NCBI GenBank assembly: GCA_025352665.1
Contig: JANXSM010000096.1
Span: 1 to 64,000, forward strand
Reading direction: 5' to 3'
From: Rhodospirillales bacterium
Lineage (GTDB): Bacteria > Pseudomonadota > Alphaproteobacteria > Acetobacterales > Acetobacteraceae
DNA length: 64,000 nucleotides
The position numbers and the translations under genes are program-made. Of this stretch, positions 54,449 through 63,604 are shown piece by piece (position 1 is the stretch's first letter; every line of letters starts with the position of its first letter). The notes under the pieces are model-generated. The model did no database searches. It worked only from the letters and a program-made list of their open reading frames with translations, and was not told where the DNA came from.

Positions 54449-56551
54449 ATGCAGCTGGTCGCCACACGCGGTGCGGAGTTCTCGGTCAGCCGGCTGTCCG
54501 CCTGGGCCGTGGCGGAGCACGGCCGGTTCTTCCTGTGGCTGCCGGTGGCGATGAGCGGGGGATGCATTGGCTATTTCTCGTGGGCGTCGGAGCCGCCGCT
54601 GTGGGCGGGTCTGGCGGCGATGGGCGTGGCTCTGTTACTGCTTGCCCTCGTTCGCACCCTGCCTGCGGCCCGCGCCGTTTGCCATCTCGCGGTCGCGGCC
54701 AGCCTGGGTTTCGCCGCAGCACAGGCCGCCACCTGGCGCCAGCCTGAGATGATCGAAATCCCCACCCGCGCCAGCCTGGTCACCGGGCGGATCGCTGCCG
54801 TCGAGGCGTTGCCGGCCGGTTTCCGTATTCTGCTGGCCGCACCCCGTTTTGACGGCGGTGCGCCCCAGCCGCGCAGCGTTCGCATCCGCCTGCGTGCGGC
54901 GGATCCGATTTTGCCTGCCACCGGCGACACGCTGCAGGTCCGCGCTCTGGTCGCCCGCCCTGCTCCGCCGGCCTATCCCGGCGGCTGGGATCTGCAGCGC
55001 GATGCATATTTCGCGGGGATCGGAGGCTTCGGCTACGCGCTCAACGCGGCGGTCAGCCTCACGCACTCAGAGCCCTGGGGTCTCGCCGGCCGCGGCCAGC
55101 AGCTGCGCGAGACGATTGCCGCGCGCATCCGCCGCGTGCTGCCCGCGGCCGACGGTGCCATCGCCACGACCTTGCTGACCGGCACCACCTCCGCCATCCC
55201 AGGCGACGACCGCGCGGCTTTCCGCGATTCCGGATTGGCGCACCTGCTCGCCATCGCCGGTCTGCATATCGGCATCGTCATGGGCCTGGTGTTCGGCCTC
55301 ACCCGCTTCGCCCTGGCCTGTTCGGAGCGGGCGGCGCTGTTCTGGCCATGCAAGGCGATCGCAGCCATCACCGCTTTGATCGCGGGCGGCCTGTATCTCG
55401 GCCTGACCGGCGCGCATGTGCCGATCATCCGCAGCTTCGCCATGGCAAGCCTGGTGACACTTGGCGTGCTGGTCGGCCGGCGGGCGCTGTCGCTGCGCGG
55501 CCTCGGCCTCGCGATGGCGGCTGTGGTGATCGTGGCGCCCAACGAAGTGGTCGGCGTGTCCTTCCAGATGAGCTTCTCGGCCGTGCTGGCGCTGATCGTC
55601 GGCTACGAACTGCTGCGCCCCTGGCTGTCTGTTTTGCACGGCGACGGTTCGACCGGGCGGCGGATCGCCAGCCACATTGCTGCACTCGCACTGACCAGCG
55701 CGCTGGCGGGCACCTTCTCAGCCCCCTTCGCCGCCTATCATTTCGGCCATGTGCAGCTGTACTACGTGCTCGCCAACATGGTGGCCGTGCCGATCACGGC
55801 ATTCCTGGTCATGCCCGCGGGCCTTGCAGCCCTTGTCCTGATGCCGCTGCAGCTGGAGACGTTGGCGCTTACCCCGATGGGCTGGGAGATCGATGCCATA
55901 ATCTGGATCGCCCATGCGGTTGCCGACCTGCCGCAGGCCACGGTCGCCGTGCCGCATATTCCGGCCTGGGGCTTGTGCCTGTTCGCCCTCGGCCTCGCCT
56001 GGACCGGCATCTGGCGGACCCGCCTTCGCCTGCTCGGAATTCCCGTCATGCTGGTGGGCCTGGCCAGCCCACTATGGACGACGCCGCCAGATATTCTGGT
56101 CTCGGCGGATGCGCGGCTGATCGGCTTTCGCGAGAACGGCCAGTTGCTGCTGCAGAAAACCGCTGGGGGATCCGCCTTCACCCAGGATGCCTGGCAGCAA
56201 TACTGGGCGCTGCCCCAAGCCGCGCCGCTCGATTGCCCCACGCCCAACTGCCTGTTGCACCCCCGCCCCGATGCGTCCGCCGCAATTCTCGTCCGCACCG
56301 ACGCGGATGCCAGTCTTTGCCATGCCACTCTGTTGATCGCGGCCGAACCTGTCCGCCTGCGCTGCAAGGATCGTGTTCCCTGGATCGACCGCTTCAGTGT
56401 CTGGCGCGACGGGTCGTACGCGGTCTGGCTCACGCCATCTGGCCCCCAGGTGCTCTCGGACCGCGCCAGCCGCGGCGACCGCCCCTGGGTTCTGCACCCA
56501 CCGCTTGCCGGCCGTACGCCTGCGAATACGACACCGGCACTCTCGGAATAG
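54449..56551 (+). CDS. comEC: ComEC/Rec2-family membrane protein
   Basis: 700 residues. Two N-terminal membrane segments are followed by a DUF4131-type periplasmic domain (about 105-215) and the Competence domain with about eight membrane segments, including DSGLAHLLAIAGLHIGI. The C-terminal part (from about 545) has cysteine pairs and no metallo-beta-lactamase motif, so this is the short form without that domain. It moves single-stranded DNA across the inner membrane in competent bacteria. Divergent from gltX. Confidence 0.9.
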   Translation: MQLVATRGAEFSVSRLSAWAVAEHGRFFLWLPVAMSGGCIGYFSWASEPPLWAGLAAMGVALLLLALVRTLPAARAVCHLAVAASLGFAAAQAATWRQPEMIEIPTRASLVTGRIAAVEALPAGFRILLAAPRFDGGAPQPRSVRIRLRAADPILPATGDTLQVRALVARPAPPAYPGGWDLQRDAYFAGIGGFGYALNAAVSLTHSEPWGLAGRGQQLRETIAARIRRVLPAADGAIATTLLTGTTSAIPGDDRAAFRDSGLAHLLAIAGLHIGIVMGLVFGLTRFALACSERAALFWPCKAIAAITALIAGGLYLGLTGAHVPIIRSFAMASLVTLGVLVGRRALSLRGLGLAMAAVVIVAPNEVVGVSFQMSFSAVLALIVGYELLRPWLSVLHGDGSTGRRIASHIAALALTSALAGTFSAPFAAYHFGHVQLYYVLANMVAVPITAFLVMPAGLAALVLMPLQLETLALTPMGWEIDAIIWIAHAVADLPQATVAVPHIPAWGLCLFALGLAWTGIWRTRLRLLGIPVMLVGLASPLWTTPPDILVSADARLIGFRENGQLLLQKTAGGSAFTQDAWQQYWALPQAAPLDCPTPNCLLHPRPDASAAILVRTDADASLCHATLLIAAEPVRLRCKDRVPWIDRFSVWRDGSYAVWLTPSGPQVLSDRASRGDRPWVLHPPLAGRTPANTTPALSE

Positions 56552-56673
56552 ACAATCCGAACGACACAAACAAAAGTCATACAAATGGCACGGGGCGAGA
56601 GGGACACTTTTCCCGGTGACTGGCGTTAGCCCATCGGCCTTGGCTTGGAATAGGCACAAGGGGGGCACCAGAG

Positions 56674-59436
56674 TTGCGGATGAACAGGGCGGCCTACCCA
56701 ATCGTGGGCATCGGTGCCTCGGCAGGCGGCGTTGATGCTTTGGAACACCTGTTCCAGAACATGCCCGCGGATACCGGCTGCGGTTTCGTGGTGGTCACCC
56801 ATTTGAGCCAGGATGGGCGCAGCATGCTGCCCGAGATCATCGCCCGCCGCACCACGATGCCCGTGCATATCGCCGTGGACGATGCCCAGGTGCTGCCCAA
56901 CGAAATCCACGTGCAATCCGCCGACAGCATCCTCGGCATCGAGCGGCGTCGGCTCAAGATCGCACATCCCGCCCCCGGCCGGGTCCAGCGCAAGCCGATC
57001 GACGTCTTTCTCAGCGCCCTTGCCATCGACCAGGGCGCATGCGCCGTGGGCGCGATCCTGTGCGGTGCCAACGGCGACGGCACGCTCGGGATCAAAGCCA
57101 TCAAGGCGCGAGGCGGCTTGACGCTCGCCCAGGTAACGGACGGCAACCCGCCGGCCAATCCTGAAATGCCGACCAGCACGATCGCCACAGGCATGGTCGA
57201 CCTGGCCGTGCCGGTTGCCGAAATGGGCGCCCGGATCGCCGACTTCGCGCGCAGCGTGAGCCTGACGGAGACGCTGAGCGGCGAAAGCAGCCAGCGCGAG
57301 GTCGACCTGCGGGCAGCCCTGATCGACATCTACACCTTGCTGCGCAACCAGATCGGCCATGACTTCAACGGCTACAAACCAAAGACCTGCATGCGCCGGG
57401 TGGGCCGGCGCATGCAGGCTCACCGGCTCATGGATGTCGGAGCCTATGTCGAGCTTCTGCGCCAGGAGCCGCACGAGGTGAGCGCCCTGTTCCGCGATCT
57501 GCTGATCAACGTCACCAACTTTTTCCAGGATATCGATGCCTTCGACGCGCTCGCTCGGCAGGTCATTCCACGGCTGTTCAAAAGCCGCGGGGCCGACGAC
57601 ACGGTGCGCGTGTGGGTGCCAGGATGCGCCACAGGCGAGGAGGTCTATTCCATCGCCATGCTCATGCGCGAGTATATGGACGGCTTGACCGTGATCCCCC
57701 GTGTGCAGTTGTTCGCAACCGACATCGACGATGCTTCGCTGTCCGTCGCCCGCGCCGCCCGCTACCCCGAGGCCCTGCTGGACGGCGTGTCCGCCAAACG
57801 GCGGGAGCGTTTTTTCCACGCCGACGACGGCACCAACCTGGTCACCAAGGAGGTGCGCGAGTTGTGCATCTTCTCGGCGCACAGTGTCATCCGCGATCCA
57901 CCGTTCTCCCGGCTCGACATGGTCTCGTGCCGCAACCTGTTGATCTCCTTTGGTGGCGAGATGCAGACTCAGGTGATCCCCACCTTTCATTATGCGCTTC
58001 GCCCGGGCGGCCACCTATTCCTCGGCAGTTCCGAGAACGCGACTCAGTTCAGTGATCTGTTCATCCCGGTCGACAAGAAGCACCGCATCTTTCGCAGACG
58101 GGAGACGGCGGAGGTGGGGTTGCGGCTGCCGCTAGCGGTCGCTGGCCTGCCCGTGGCGCCGCTGGCCGCGCGCGATGCTCCGGGCCGTCGGGTGGGGATG
58201 AACGGCATGGCGCTGGGCTTGGCCGTGGAAACCGTCCCTGCTTCCGAAGCGGGGAGCATCGTGCGCCGCAGTGGCTCCGGCGAGCAGGTTCAGCAGCTTG
58301 AAAACGAACTGCACGACACGCGCGACCGGCTGCAATCGCTCATCGAGGCACACGAGACGGTGTTGGAGGAGCTCAAGTCCACCAACGAGGAGATGGAGGC
58401 GACCAAGGCGGAACTGCAGTCGGTCAGCGAGGAGCTGCATACCGTCAACGCCGCGCTGAACAGCAAGGTGAAGGCGCTGGACCGCGCCACTGCCGACCTG
58501 ACCAACCTGTTCGAAAGCACCCAGGTTGCTGCTGTCTTTATGGATCGTGATATGGTGATCCGCTCGTTCACCCCGGCGATGACGCGTATCTTCAGTATTC
58601 TACCGAATGACCGGGGCCGCCCGTTGACCGACCTCGCCAGCCGGCTTTCGCTGCCTCGGCTGGCGGACGACGTTCAGACCGTGATGCAGAGCGGCGAAGT
58701 CGTGGAGCGCAGCGTGAGCCAGGGTGGCCAGGCGCATTACCTCGCCCGTTTCGCCCCCTATCGCGACGCGGAGCGGCGGATCGATGGCGTGGCGCTCACC
58801 TTCGTCGACGTTACTGGCCTCACCAAATCCCAGGCCCACCAGCGCCTGCTGATCGCCGAGCTTAACCACCGTGTGAAGAACATGCTGGCGGTGGTGATCG
58901 GCGTTGTCGAACAGACCGCACGCACCGCCACCGATATCCCCAGCCTGCAGGCGGCCACGGCTGGCCGGCTGCACGCCATGGCGCGCTCGTACGAGTTGCT
59001 ATCACGCGAGAACTGGACCGAGGCTTCGGTCGAGGAACTGGTGGGCCTTACTTTCGCCCCGTTCGGTATGGACCAGGTGAGCGTTGTGGGGCCGATGATC
59101 CGCCTGAAACCTCGCGCGGCGCTTTCGCTGGGCATGATCCTGCATGAGCTTGGGACCAATGCCGTCAAATATGGCGCCCTTTCGGTGCCAGGTGGTGAGA
59201 TCAATTTGAGCTGGGGCACGATATCGGCATCGGGCGGAGGCCGGGAACTGGTCGTCACCTGGCAAGAGAAGTGCGACCGGCGACCGCCGGAGATCCGAGC
59301 CCGTGGCTTCGGCCACCGCCTGGTCAAGCGCGAGACCGGCTACGGCCTCGGCGGCGAGGCCAGCATCGATTTTACGCCCGATGGCTTGGTGGTTGTCTTG
59401 CAGTTCCCGCTCGCGATGAAGGGGCAAGATGCCTGA
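56674..59436 (+). CDS. CheB-CheR-coiled coil-PAS-HWE histidine kinase
   Basis: 920 residues. CheB methylesterase domain with triad S16 (GASAGG), H43 (THLS) and D135 (NGDGTLG). CheR methyltransferase domain (about 210-470) with GCATGEE and SCRNLLISF. A long coiled coil (about 540-610), a PAS domain (about 615-720), then an HWE-type kinase with phospho-histidine in ELNHRVKNML (H732) and N-box ILHELGTNAVKYG. All three catalytic parts look intact. The start is TTG with a good GGGGG ribosome site; an ATG two codons later is the alternative. No other chemotaxis genes are nearby. Confidence 0.93.
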   Translation: MRMNRAAYPIVGIGASAGGVDALEHLFQNMPADTGCGFVVVTHLSQDGRSMLPEIIARRTTMPVHIAVDDAQVLPNEIHVQSADSILGIERRRLKIAHPAPGRVQRKPIDVFLSALAIDQGACAVGAILCGANGDGTLGIKAIKARGGLTLAQVTDGNPPANPEMPTSTIATGMVDLAVPVAEMGARIADFARSVSLTETLSGESSQREVDLRAALIDIYTLLRNQIGHDFNGYKPKTCMRRVGRRMQAHRLMDVGAYVELLRQEPHEVSALFRDLLINVTNFFQDIDAFDALARQVIPRLFKSRGADDTVRVWVPGCATGEEVYSIAMLMREYMDGLTVIPRVQLFATDIDDASLSVARAARYPEALLDGVSAKRRERFFHADDGTNLVTKEVRELCIFSAHSVIRDPPFSRLDMVSCRNLLISFGGEMQTQVIPTFHYALRPGGHLFLGSSENATQFSDLFIPVDKKHRIFRRRETAEVGLRLPLAVAGLPVAPLAARDAPGRRVGMNGMALGLAVETVPASEAGSIVRRSGSGEQVQQLENELHDTRDRLQSLIEAHETVLEELKSTNEEMEATKAELQSVSEELHTVNAALNSKVKALDRATADLTNLFESTQVAAVFMDRDMVIRSFTPAMTRIFSILPNDRGRPLTDLASRLSLPRLADDVQTVMQSGEVVERSVSQGGQAHYLARFAPYRDAERRIDGVALTFVDVTGLTKSQAHQRLLIAELNHRVKNMLAVVIGVVEQTARTATDIPSLQAATAGRLHAMARSYELLSRENWTEASVEELVGLTFAPFGMDQVSVVGPMIRLKPRAALSLGMILHELGTNAVKYGALSVPGGEINLSWGTISASGGGRELVVTWQEKCDRRPPEIRARGFGHRLVKRETGYGLGGEASIDFTPDGLVVVLQFPLAMKGQDA

Positions 59437-59800
59437 AGGCCAGCATCGCACGCAGATCCTCGTCGTCGAGGACGAGTGGCTGATCGCCGACCAGATCGAA
59501 GCCGTGCTCGGTGACATGCAGTGCGATGTGGTGGGCCCGGTGCCGGACGTTCGCCAGGCGCTGGAGATGCTGGAAAATCAGCTGGTGGAAGCCGCAGTCC
59601 TCGACATCTCCCTGGGCGCGGAGACAAGTTTTCCGATTGCCGACGTCCTGATCGCGCGCAGTATACCGTTCCTGTTCATGAGCGGATATGTGTCGCGCGA
59701 TCTGCCTGAGCGGTTCCACACCCGCAACATCCTGTTGAAACCGGCCACCACCGGCCAGCTGACTGCCCAGATCACACTCCTGCTGGGCCAGCTTTCCTGA
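59429..59800 (+). CDS. Single-domain response regulator
   Basis: 123 residues, a receiver domain only. Acidic pair E14-D15, phospho-acceptor D59 (AAVLDISL), the serine in FLFMSGY and the conserved lysine in LLKPA are present. It overlaps the kinase stop codon by 8 nt, so it is the likely direct partner of the HWE kinase. With no output domain it must act by protein contact or phosphotransfer. Confidence 0.93.
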   Translation: MPEGQHRTQILVVEDEWLIADQIEAVLGDMQCDVVGPVPDVRQALEMLENQLVEAAVLDISLGAETSFPIADVLIARSIPFLFMSGYVSRDLPERFHTRNILLKPATTGQLTAQITLLLGQLS

Positions 59801-60056
59801 ACAACCGGTAGGCCCCGTTGCACAGCACCAGTGCTGCGGCACTTACGTCGTGCGCGACAGCCAATGCGACATCCTCGGGAAATCCACCATCGATCAACTC
59901 CCGACCGGAGATCGAGCGGCGAATGAGACCGTCGCCCTGGGCTTCCGTCGCGCGGAATGCCTGCAGCGCCAGCTCGGCCTCCGCCGATCGTAGCCGTTCC
60001 AGCGCGTCGAGTGCCCGCGCCGAGCAGGTCTTCGATCGCCGGCCGCAGGCTGCCAT
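59772..60056 (-). CDS. Doubtful small ORF antisense to the response regulator end
   Basis: 94 residues. The C-terminal two thirds (LRSAEAELALQAF, RRSISGRELIDGG, ALAVAHDVSAAALVLC) have protein-like composition, but I recognise no family, there is no ribosome site, and the end overlaps the response regulator by 29 nt on the other strand. It could be the end of a decayed gene or chance. Confidence 0.2.
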   Translation of the reverse strand: MAACGRRSKTCSARALDALERLRSAEAELALQAFRATEAQGDGLIRRSISGRELIDGGFPEDVALAVAHDVSAAALVLCNGAYRLFRKAGPAGV

Positions 60057-60236
60057 CCGCGCAGCGCTCGTCGTCTATCAGACGTCATTCCGGTCTAGAC
60101 GACCGCCCTCGCGCGACCGCCACGTCCACAGCCGTTGAGAACGACAGAACATCGACGATGACCAGAACCGCGCAGCGCGCCCGCAATGTCTCGACCCCGG
60201 CCATGCCCCATTCGAGCAGGACAGTCTCAGGGCGCG
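59801..60236. other. Region without a confident gene
   Basis: 436 nt between the response regulator and the convergent deaminase gene. Apart from the doubtful reverse-strand frame at 59772-60056 I see only short frames, no clear terminator and no repeat. Confidence 0.4.
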
Positions 60237-61583
60237 TCAATCAGCGAGGCTGCGCATCGCATGGTCCTGTCGTTGCATAAGGGCGGCGAGATCCAGACCT
60301 GGAATGGCGCCGTCTTCGACCACCCAGCGGCCACCGACCATGACCCGGTCGGCCCGGTGGGCGCCGCACAGCACCAACGCCGCGACCGGATCGGCAGCAC
60401 CTGCGAACCGCAGCTCGTCCAGCTTGAACAATGCGAGGTCGGCGATCTGGCCGACCGCGATACGCCCCAGCTCGGGCCGGCCGATGCAGGCGGCCGAGCC
60501 TTCGGTTGCCCAGCGCAGCGCGTCGTGATGGCTCACCTTGTCGGCACCGTAGCGGCTGCGCTGCAGCAAAAAGGCTGCGCGCACCTCCTGCATCAGGTTT
60601 GAGGCGTTGTTGGAGGCCGAGCCATCCACGCCAAGGCCCACCTTCATGCCGGCCTGTTCCATGTCACAGACCATGCAGGTGCCGGACGCGAGAATTTGGT
60701 TGGAACAGGGGCAGTGGCTGACGGTGACACCCGCCTTCGCCATGCGACCCACTTCGGCTGGGTTGAAATGAATGCCATGCGCCAGCCAGGAACGATCGTG
60801 CAGCCAGCCGCAATCCTCGAGATAGTCGAGCGGACGGCAGTTGTAGGTCTGCTCGCAGAACCGCACCTCATCCTCGGTCTCGGCCAGATGCGTGTGCAGA
60901 CGCACGTTCAGCTTCGCAGCCAGTTCGGCGGTGCTGCGCATCAATCCGCGGGTGACGGAGAACGGCGAGCAAGGTGCAAGGGCAATCTGCACCATGGCGT
61001 CGGGTTTTGGGTCGTGGAAGCTGTTCACCAGCCGCTCGCTGTCGAGCAGGATCGTGTCTTCGTCTTGCACCACCTCGTCCGGCGGCAGGCCACCGTCGCG
61101 TTGGCTGAGGTTCATCGAGCCACGGGTCAGAACCACCCGCTGGCCGAGCCTGCGGGCGACATCGACCTCGACGTCGATCGCGTGCTCCAGGCCCGGCGGA
61201 AACACGTAGTGATGGTCGGTGGTGGTGGTGCAGCCGGACAGCAGCAGCTCGGCCATGGCCACCGTCACCGCCGTCTCCAGCGAGTCTGGGGTCATCCGCG
61301 CCCAAACGGGGTACAGCGCCTGCAGCCAGGGGAACAGCGTCCGGTCCAGCGAGGACGGCAACGCGCGGGTCAGCGTCTGGTAGAAATGATGATGGGTGTT
61401 GATGAGACCCGGGGTGACCACATGGGCAGACGCATCGAATATTGTGCAGCCCGGCGTGGCCGGCTGGCCGCCCGCTGGCACCAGCTCCACAATGCGGCCG
61501 CCGTCGATGACCACGCCCCCCTCCGCGCTCGCCGCGATAATTCCCAGTGGGTTGCGCAGCCAGAGCGGAACGGGCGTTGTCAT
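60237..61583 (-). CDS. Amidohydrolase, 8-oxoguanine-deaminase-like (ATZ/TRZ family)
   Basis: 448 residues. Metal ligands are in NTHHHFYQ, HTHLAETEDE and HGIHF, and the aspartate is in GLGVDGSASNN. Length and motifs fit the 8-oxoguanine deaminase / hydroxyatrazine-type branch, so a purine or triazine is deaminated. Four bases downstream of the BMP-family binding-protein gene, which supports a role in purine salvage. I chose the ATG at MTTPVPLW; the ribosome site is weak. Confidence 0.87.
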   Translation of the reverse strand: MTTPVPLWLRNPLGIIAASAEGGVVIDGGRIVELVPAGGQPATPGCTIFDASAHVVTPGLINTHHHFYQTLTRALPSSLDRTLFPWLQALYPVWARMTPDSLETAVTVAMAELLLSGCTTTTDHHYVFPPGLEHAIDVEVDVARRLGQRVVLTRGSMNLSQRDGGLPPDEVVQDEDTILLDSERLVNSFHDPKPDAMVQIALAPCSPFSVTRGLMRSTAELAAKLNVRLHTHLAETEDEVRFCEQTYNCRPLDYLEDCGWLHDRSWLAHGIHFNPAEVGRMAKAGVTVSHCPCSNQILASGTCMVCDMEQAGMKVGLGVDGSASNNASNLMQEVRAAFLLQRSRYGADKVSHHDALRWATEGSAACIGRPELGRIAVGQIADLALFKLDELRFAGAADPVAALVLCGAHRADRVMVGGRWVVEDGAIPGLDLAALMQRQDHAMRSLAD

Positions 61584-61587
61584 CTTG

Positions 61588-62658
61588 TCAGATCTTGCCT
61601 TGCACCCCCGCAACGAACCAGTTCATCGCGGCGATGTCCTTGTCCGCCAACGAAGCACCTGCGGCAACTTTGATCTTACCGTCTTGGCCGGTGATCGGCC
61701 CGGCAAACGGATGCAGCTTACCGGCGGCGATATCGGCCGTCTTGGTCGCGATCTCGGCGGCAACATTGCCCGGCACCGCAGGGTTCAGCTTGGCCAGCTT
61801 GACCATGCCCTGGCCGATACCGCCCCACACGTCGTCCGACTTCCAAGTGCCGGCGATGGCCGCTTTCACCGTGTTGATGTAATACTGGTCCCATACCATC
61901 GTGACAGCCGTGAGGCAGGTCTTGGGACCATACTTCGACATGTCAGAATTATAGCCCACGGTATAGACGCCCTTCTCCTCACCGGCCTGCGCCACCGCGG
62001 TGCTGTCGGTGTGATGGGTGATGAAATCGGCCCCCTGGGCGATCAACGTGTCGGCGGCCGCACGCTCCTTGCCCGGGTCGAACCAGCTGCTGGTCCATAC
62101 CACCTTCACCGTGGCCTTCGGATTGACCGATTGTGCGCCCAGCAGCGTGGCGTTGATGCCCTGCACCACCTCGGGGATCGGGAAAGCCGCGACATAGCCG
62201 ATCACGCCCGACTTGCTCATGCGCCCGGCGATGACGCCTGCGAGATAACGGCCTTCGTAGAAGCGCGCCGAGTAGGTCGAGACATTGGCCGCCCGCTTAT
62301 AGCCGGTGGCATGGGCGAAATGGACCTTGGGGAAGGCCTGCGCCACCTTCAGCGTCGGGTTCATGTAGCCGAACGAGGTGGTGAAAATCATCTGGTTGCC
62401 CGACGTGGCGAGCTGGCGGATCACGCGTTCGGAATCGGCGCCCTCCTCGACATTCTCGACGAAGCTCGACTTCACTGCAGTCCCCAGCGCGGCATCCATG
62501 GCGCGGCGGCCGAGCTCATGCTGGAAGGTCCAACCGGCATCGCCGATCGGCGCCACATAGACGAAGGCAACCTTGGTGGGGTCGGCGGCAAACGCCGGCC
62601 GCAGCAAGGCGGGGGCAATCAGCGAGCTGCCAAGCAGCGTGCGGCGCGAGATGGTCAT
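61588..62658 (-). CDS. BMP/PnrA-family substrate-binding protein
   Basis: 356 residues. The N-terminal signal has SRRTLLGSS, a possible twin-arginine type, with cleavage near AFA at 24. The mature domain starts KVAFVYVAPIGDAGWT and includes GYMNPTLKVAQAFP and GYNSDMS, typical of Med/PnrA-like periplasmic binding proteins for nucleosides or purines. The ATG has GGAGAG upstream. Upstream on the same strand are its two permeases. Confidence 0.9.
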   Translation of the reverse strand: MTISRRTLLGSSLIAPALLRPAFAADPTKVAFVYVAPIGDAGWTFQHELGRRAMDAALGTAVKSSFVENVEEGADSERVIRQLATSGNQMIFTTSFGYMNPTLKVAQAFPKVHFAHATGYKRAANVSTYSARFYEGRYLAGVIAGRMSKSGVIGYVAAFPIPEVVQGINATLLGAQSVNPKATVKVVWTSSWFDPGKERAAADTLIAQGADFITHHTDSTAVAQAGEEKGVYTVGYNSDMSKYGPKTCLTAVTMVWDQYYINTVKAAIAGTWKSDDVWGGIGQGMVKLAKLNPAVPGNVAAEIATKTADIAAGKLHPFAGPITGQDGKIKVAAGASLADKDIAAMNWFVAGVQGKI

Positions 62659-62674
62659 GGGCGGTCTCTCCAAT

Positions 62675-63604
62675 TCAGGTCGATGGGTGAAACGAGCGAC
62701 CAAGGGCCGCCGGCGCGTTGAGCTTGGTGCGTGTGGTGTCGCGAGAGATCAACACCAGAACTGCAATGGTCGCAAGATATGGCAATGTCGCCAGCAGCTG
62801 CGGCGGAATGTCGATGCCCAGCGCCTCCACCTGGAACTGCGCGATGGTGACAAAACCGAACAGCAAGGCGCCCAGCGCGAGCATGATGGGCTTCCAGGTG
62901 GAGAACACCACGAGTGCCAGCGCGATCCAGCCGCGGCCGGCGACCATGTTCTCCGTCCACATCGGCGTGTAGGCCAGCGACAGGTACGAGCCCGCCAGCC
63001 CGCTCATCGCGCCGCCGAACATGACCGCGAAATAGCGGATGCGGATGACGGGGTAGCCGAGCGCGAAGGCCACATCATGCGACTCACCGACGGCGCGAAG
63101 CACCAGGCCGCCGCGCGCCCGCGTCAGATACCAGTGGACCAGGAACGGAGCGACCACTGCGACCATGACCAGCGGATCGATCAGCAGCAGCTGTTGCACG
63201 GCAGGCGAGGCCTCGCTCAGATGCGGCGAGATCACGGTGGCAAGCCCGGTGATTGGGTGGCTTTGGTAATCCACACCCAGCAGCGCCGACAGGCCGATGC
63301 CGAAGATGGTCAGCGCCAGGCCGGTGGCCACCTGGTTCGCCAGCAGCGACAGGGTGAGAAATCCGAACACCAGCGCCATCGCGGCTCCCGCCAGCATGGC
63401 AGCGATCATGCCGAGCGCCGGATTGCCGGTCACCACCGTCGCCATAAAACCCACGGCGGCTCCCACCAACATCATGCCCTCGATGCCGAGGTTGAGCACG
63501 CCGCTGCGCTCGGTGACGAGTTCGCCCAAGCCCGCCAACACCAAGGGGGTCGCCGCCCGCAGCGTCGCCACCAGGATGGCCAGGATAATGCCGGGATCAG
63601 GCAT
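62675..63604 (-). CDS. Nucleoside/purine ABC permease (NupQ/YufQ-like)
   Basis: 309 residues with about eight to nine membrane segments. The family segment TERSGVLNLGIEGMMLVGA near residue 30 is intact. It overlaps the previous permease by 8 nt and precedes the binding protein by 16 nt. Probable uptake of purine bases or nucleosides with the neighbouring permease, binding protein and an ATPase that is not in view. Confidence 0.9.
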   Translation of the reverse strand: MPDPGIILAILVATLRAATPLVLAGLGELVTERSGVLNLGIEGMMLVGAAVGFMATVVTGNPALGMIAAMLAGAAMALVFGFLTLSLLANQVATGLALTIFGIGLSALLGVDYQSHPITGLATVISPHLSEASPAVQQLLLIDPLVMVAVVAPFLVHWYLTRARGGLVLRAVGESHDVAFALGYPVIRIRYFAVMFGGAMSGLAGSYLSLAYTPMWTENMVAGRGWIALALVVFSTWKPIMLALGALLFGFVTIAQFQVEALGIDIPPQLLATLPYLATIAVLVLISRDTTRTKLNAPAALGRSFHPST

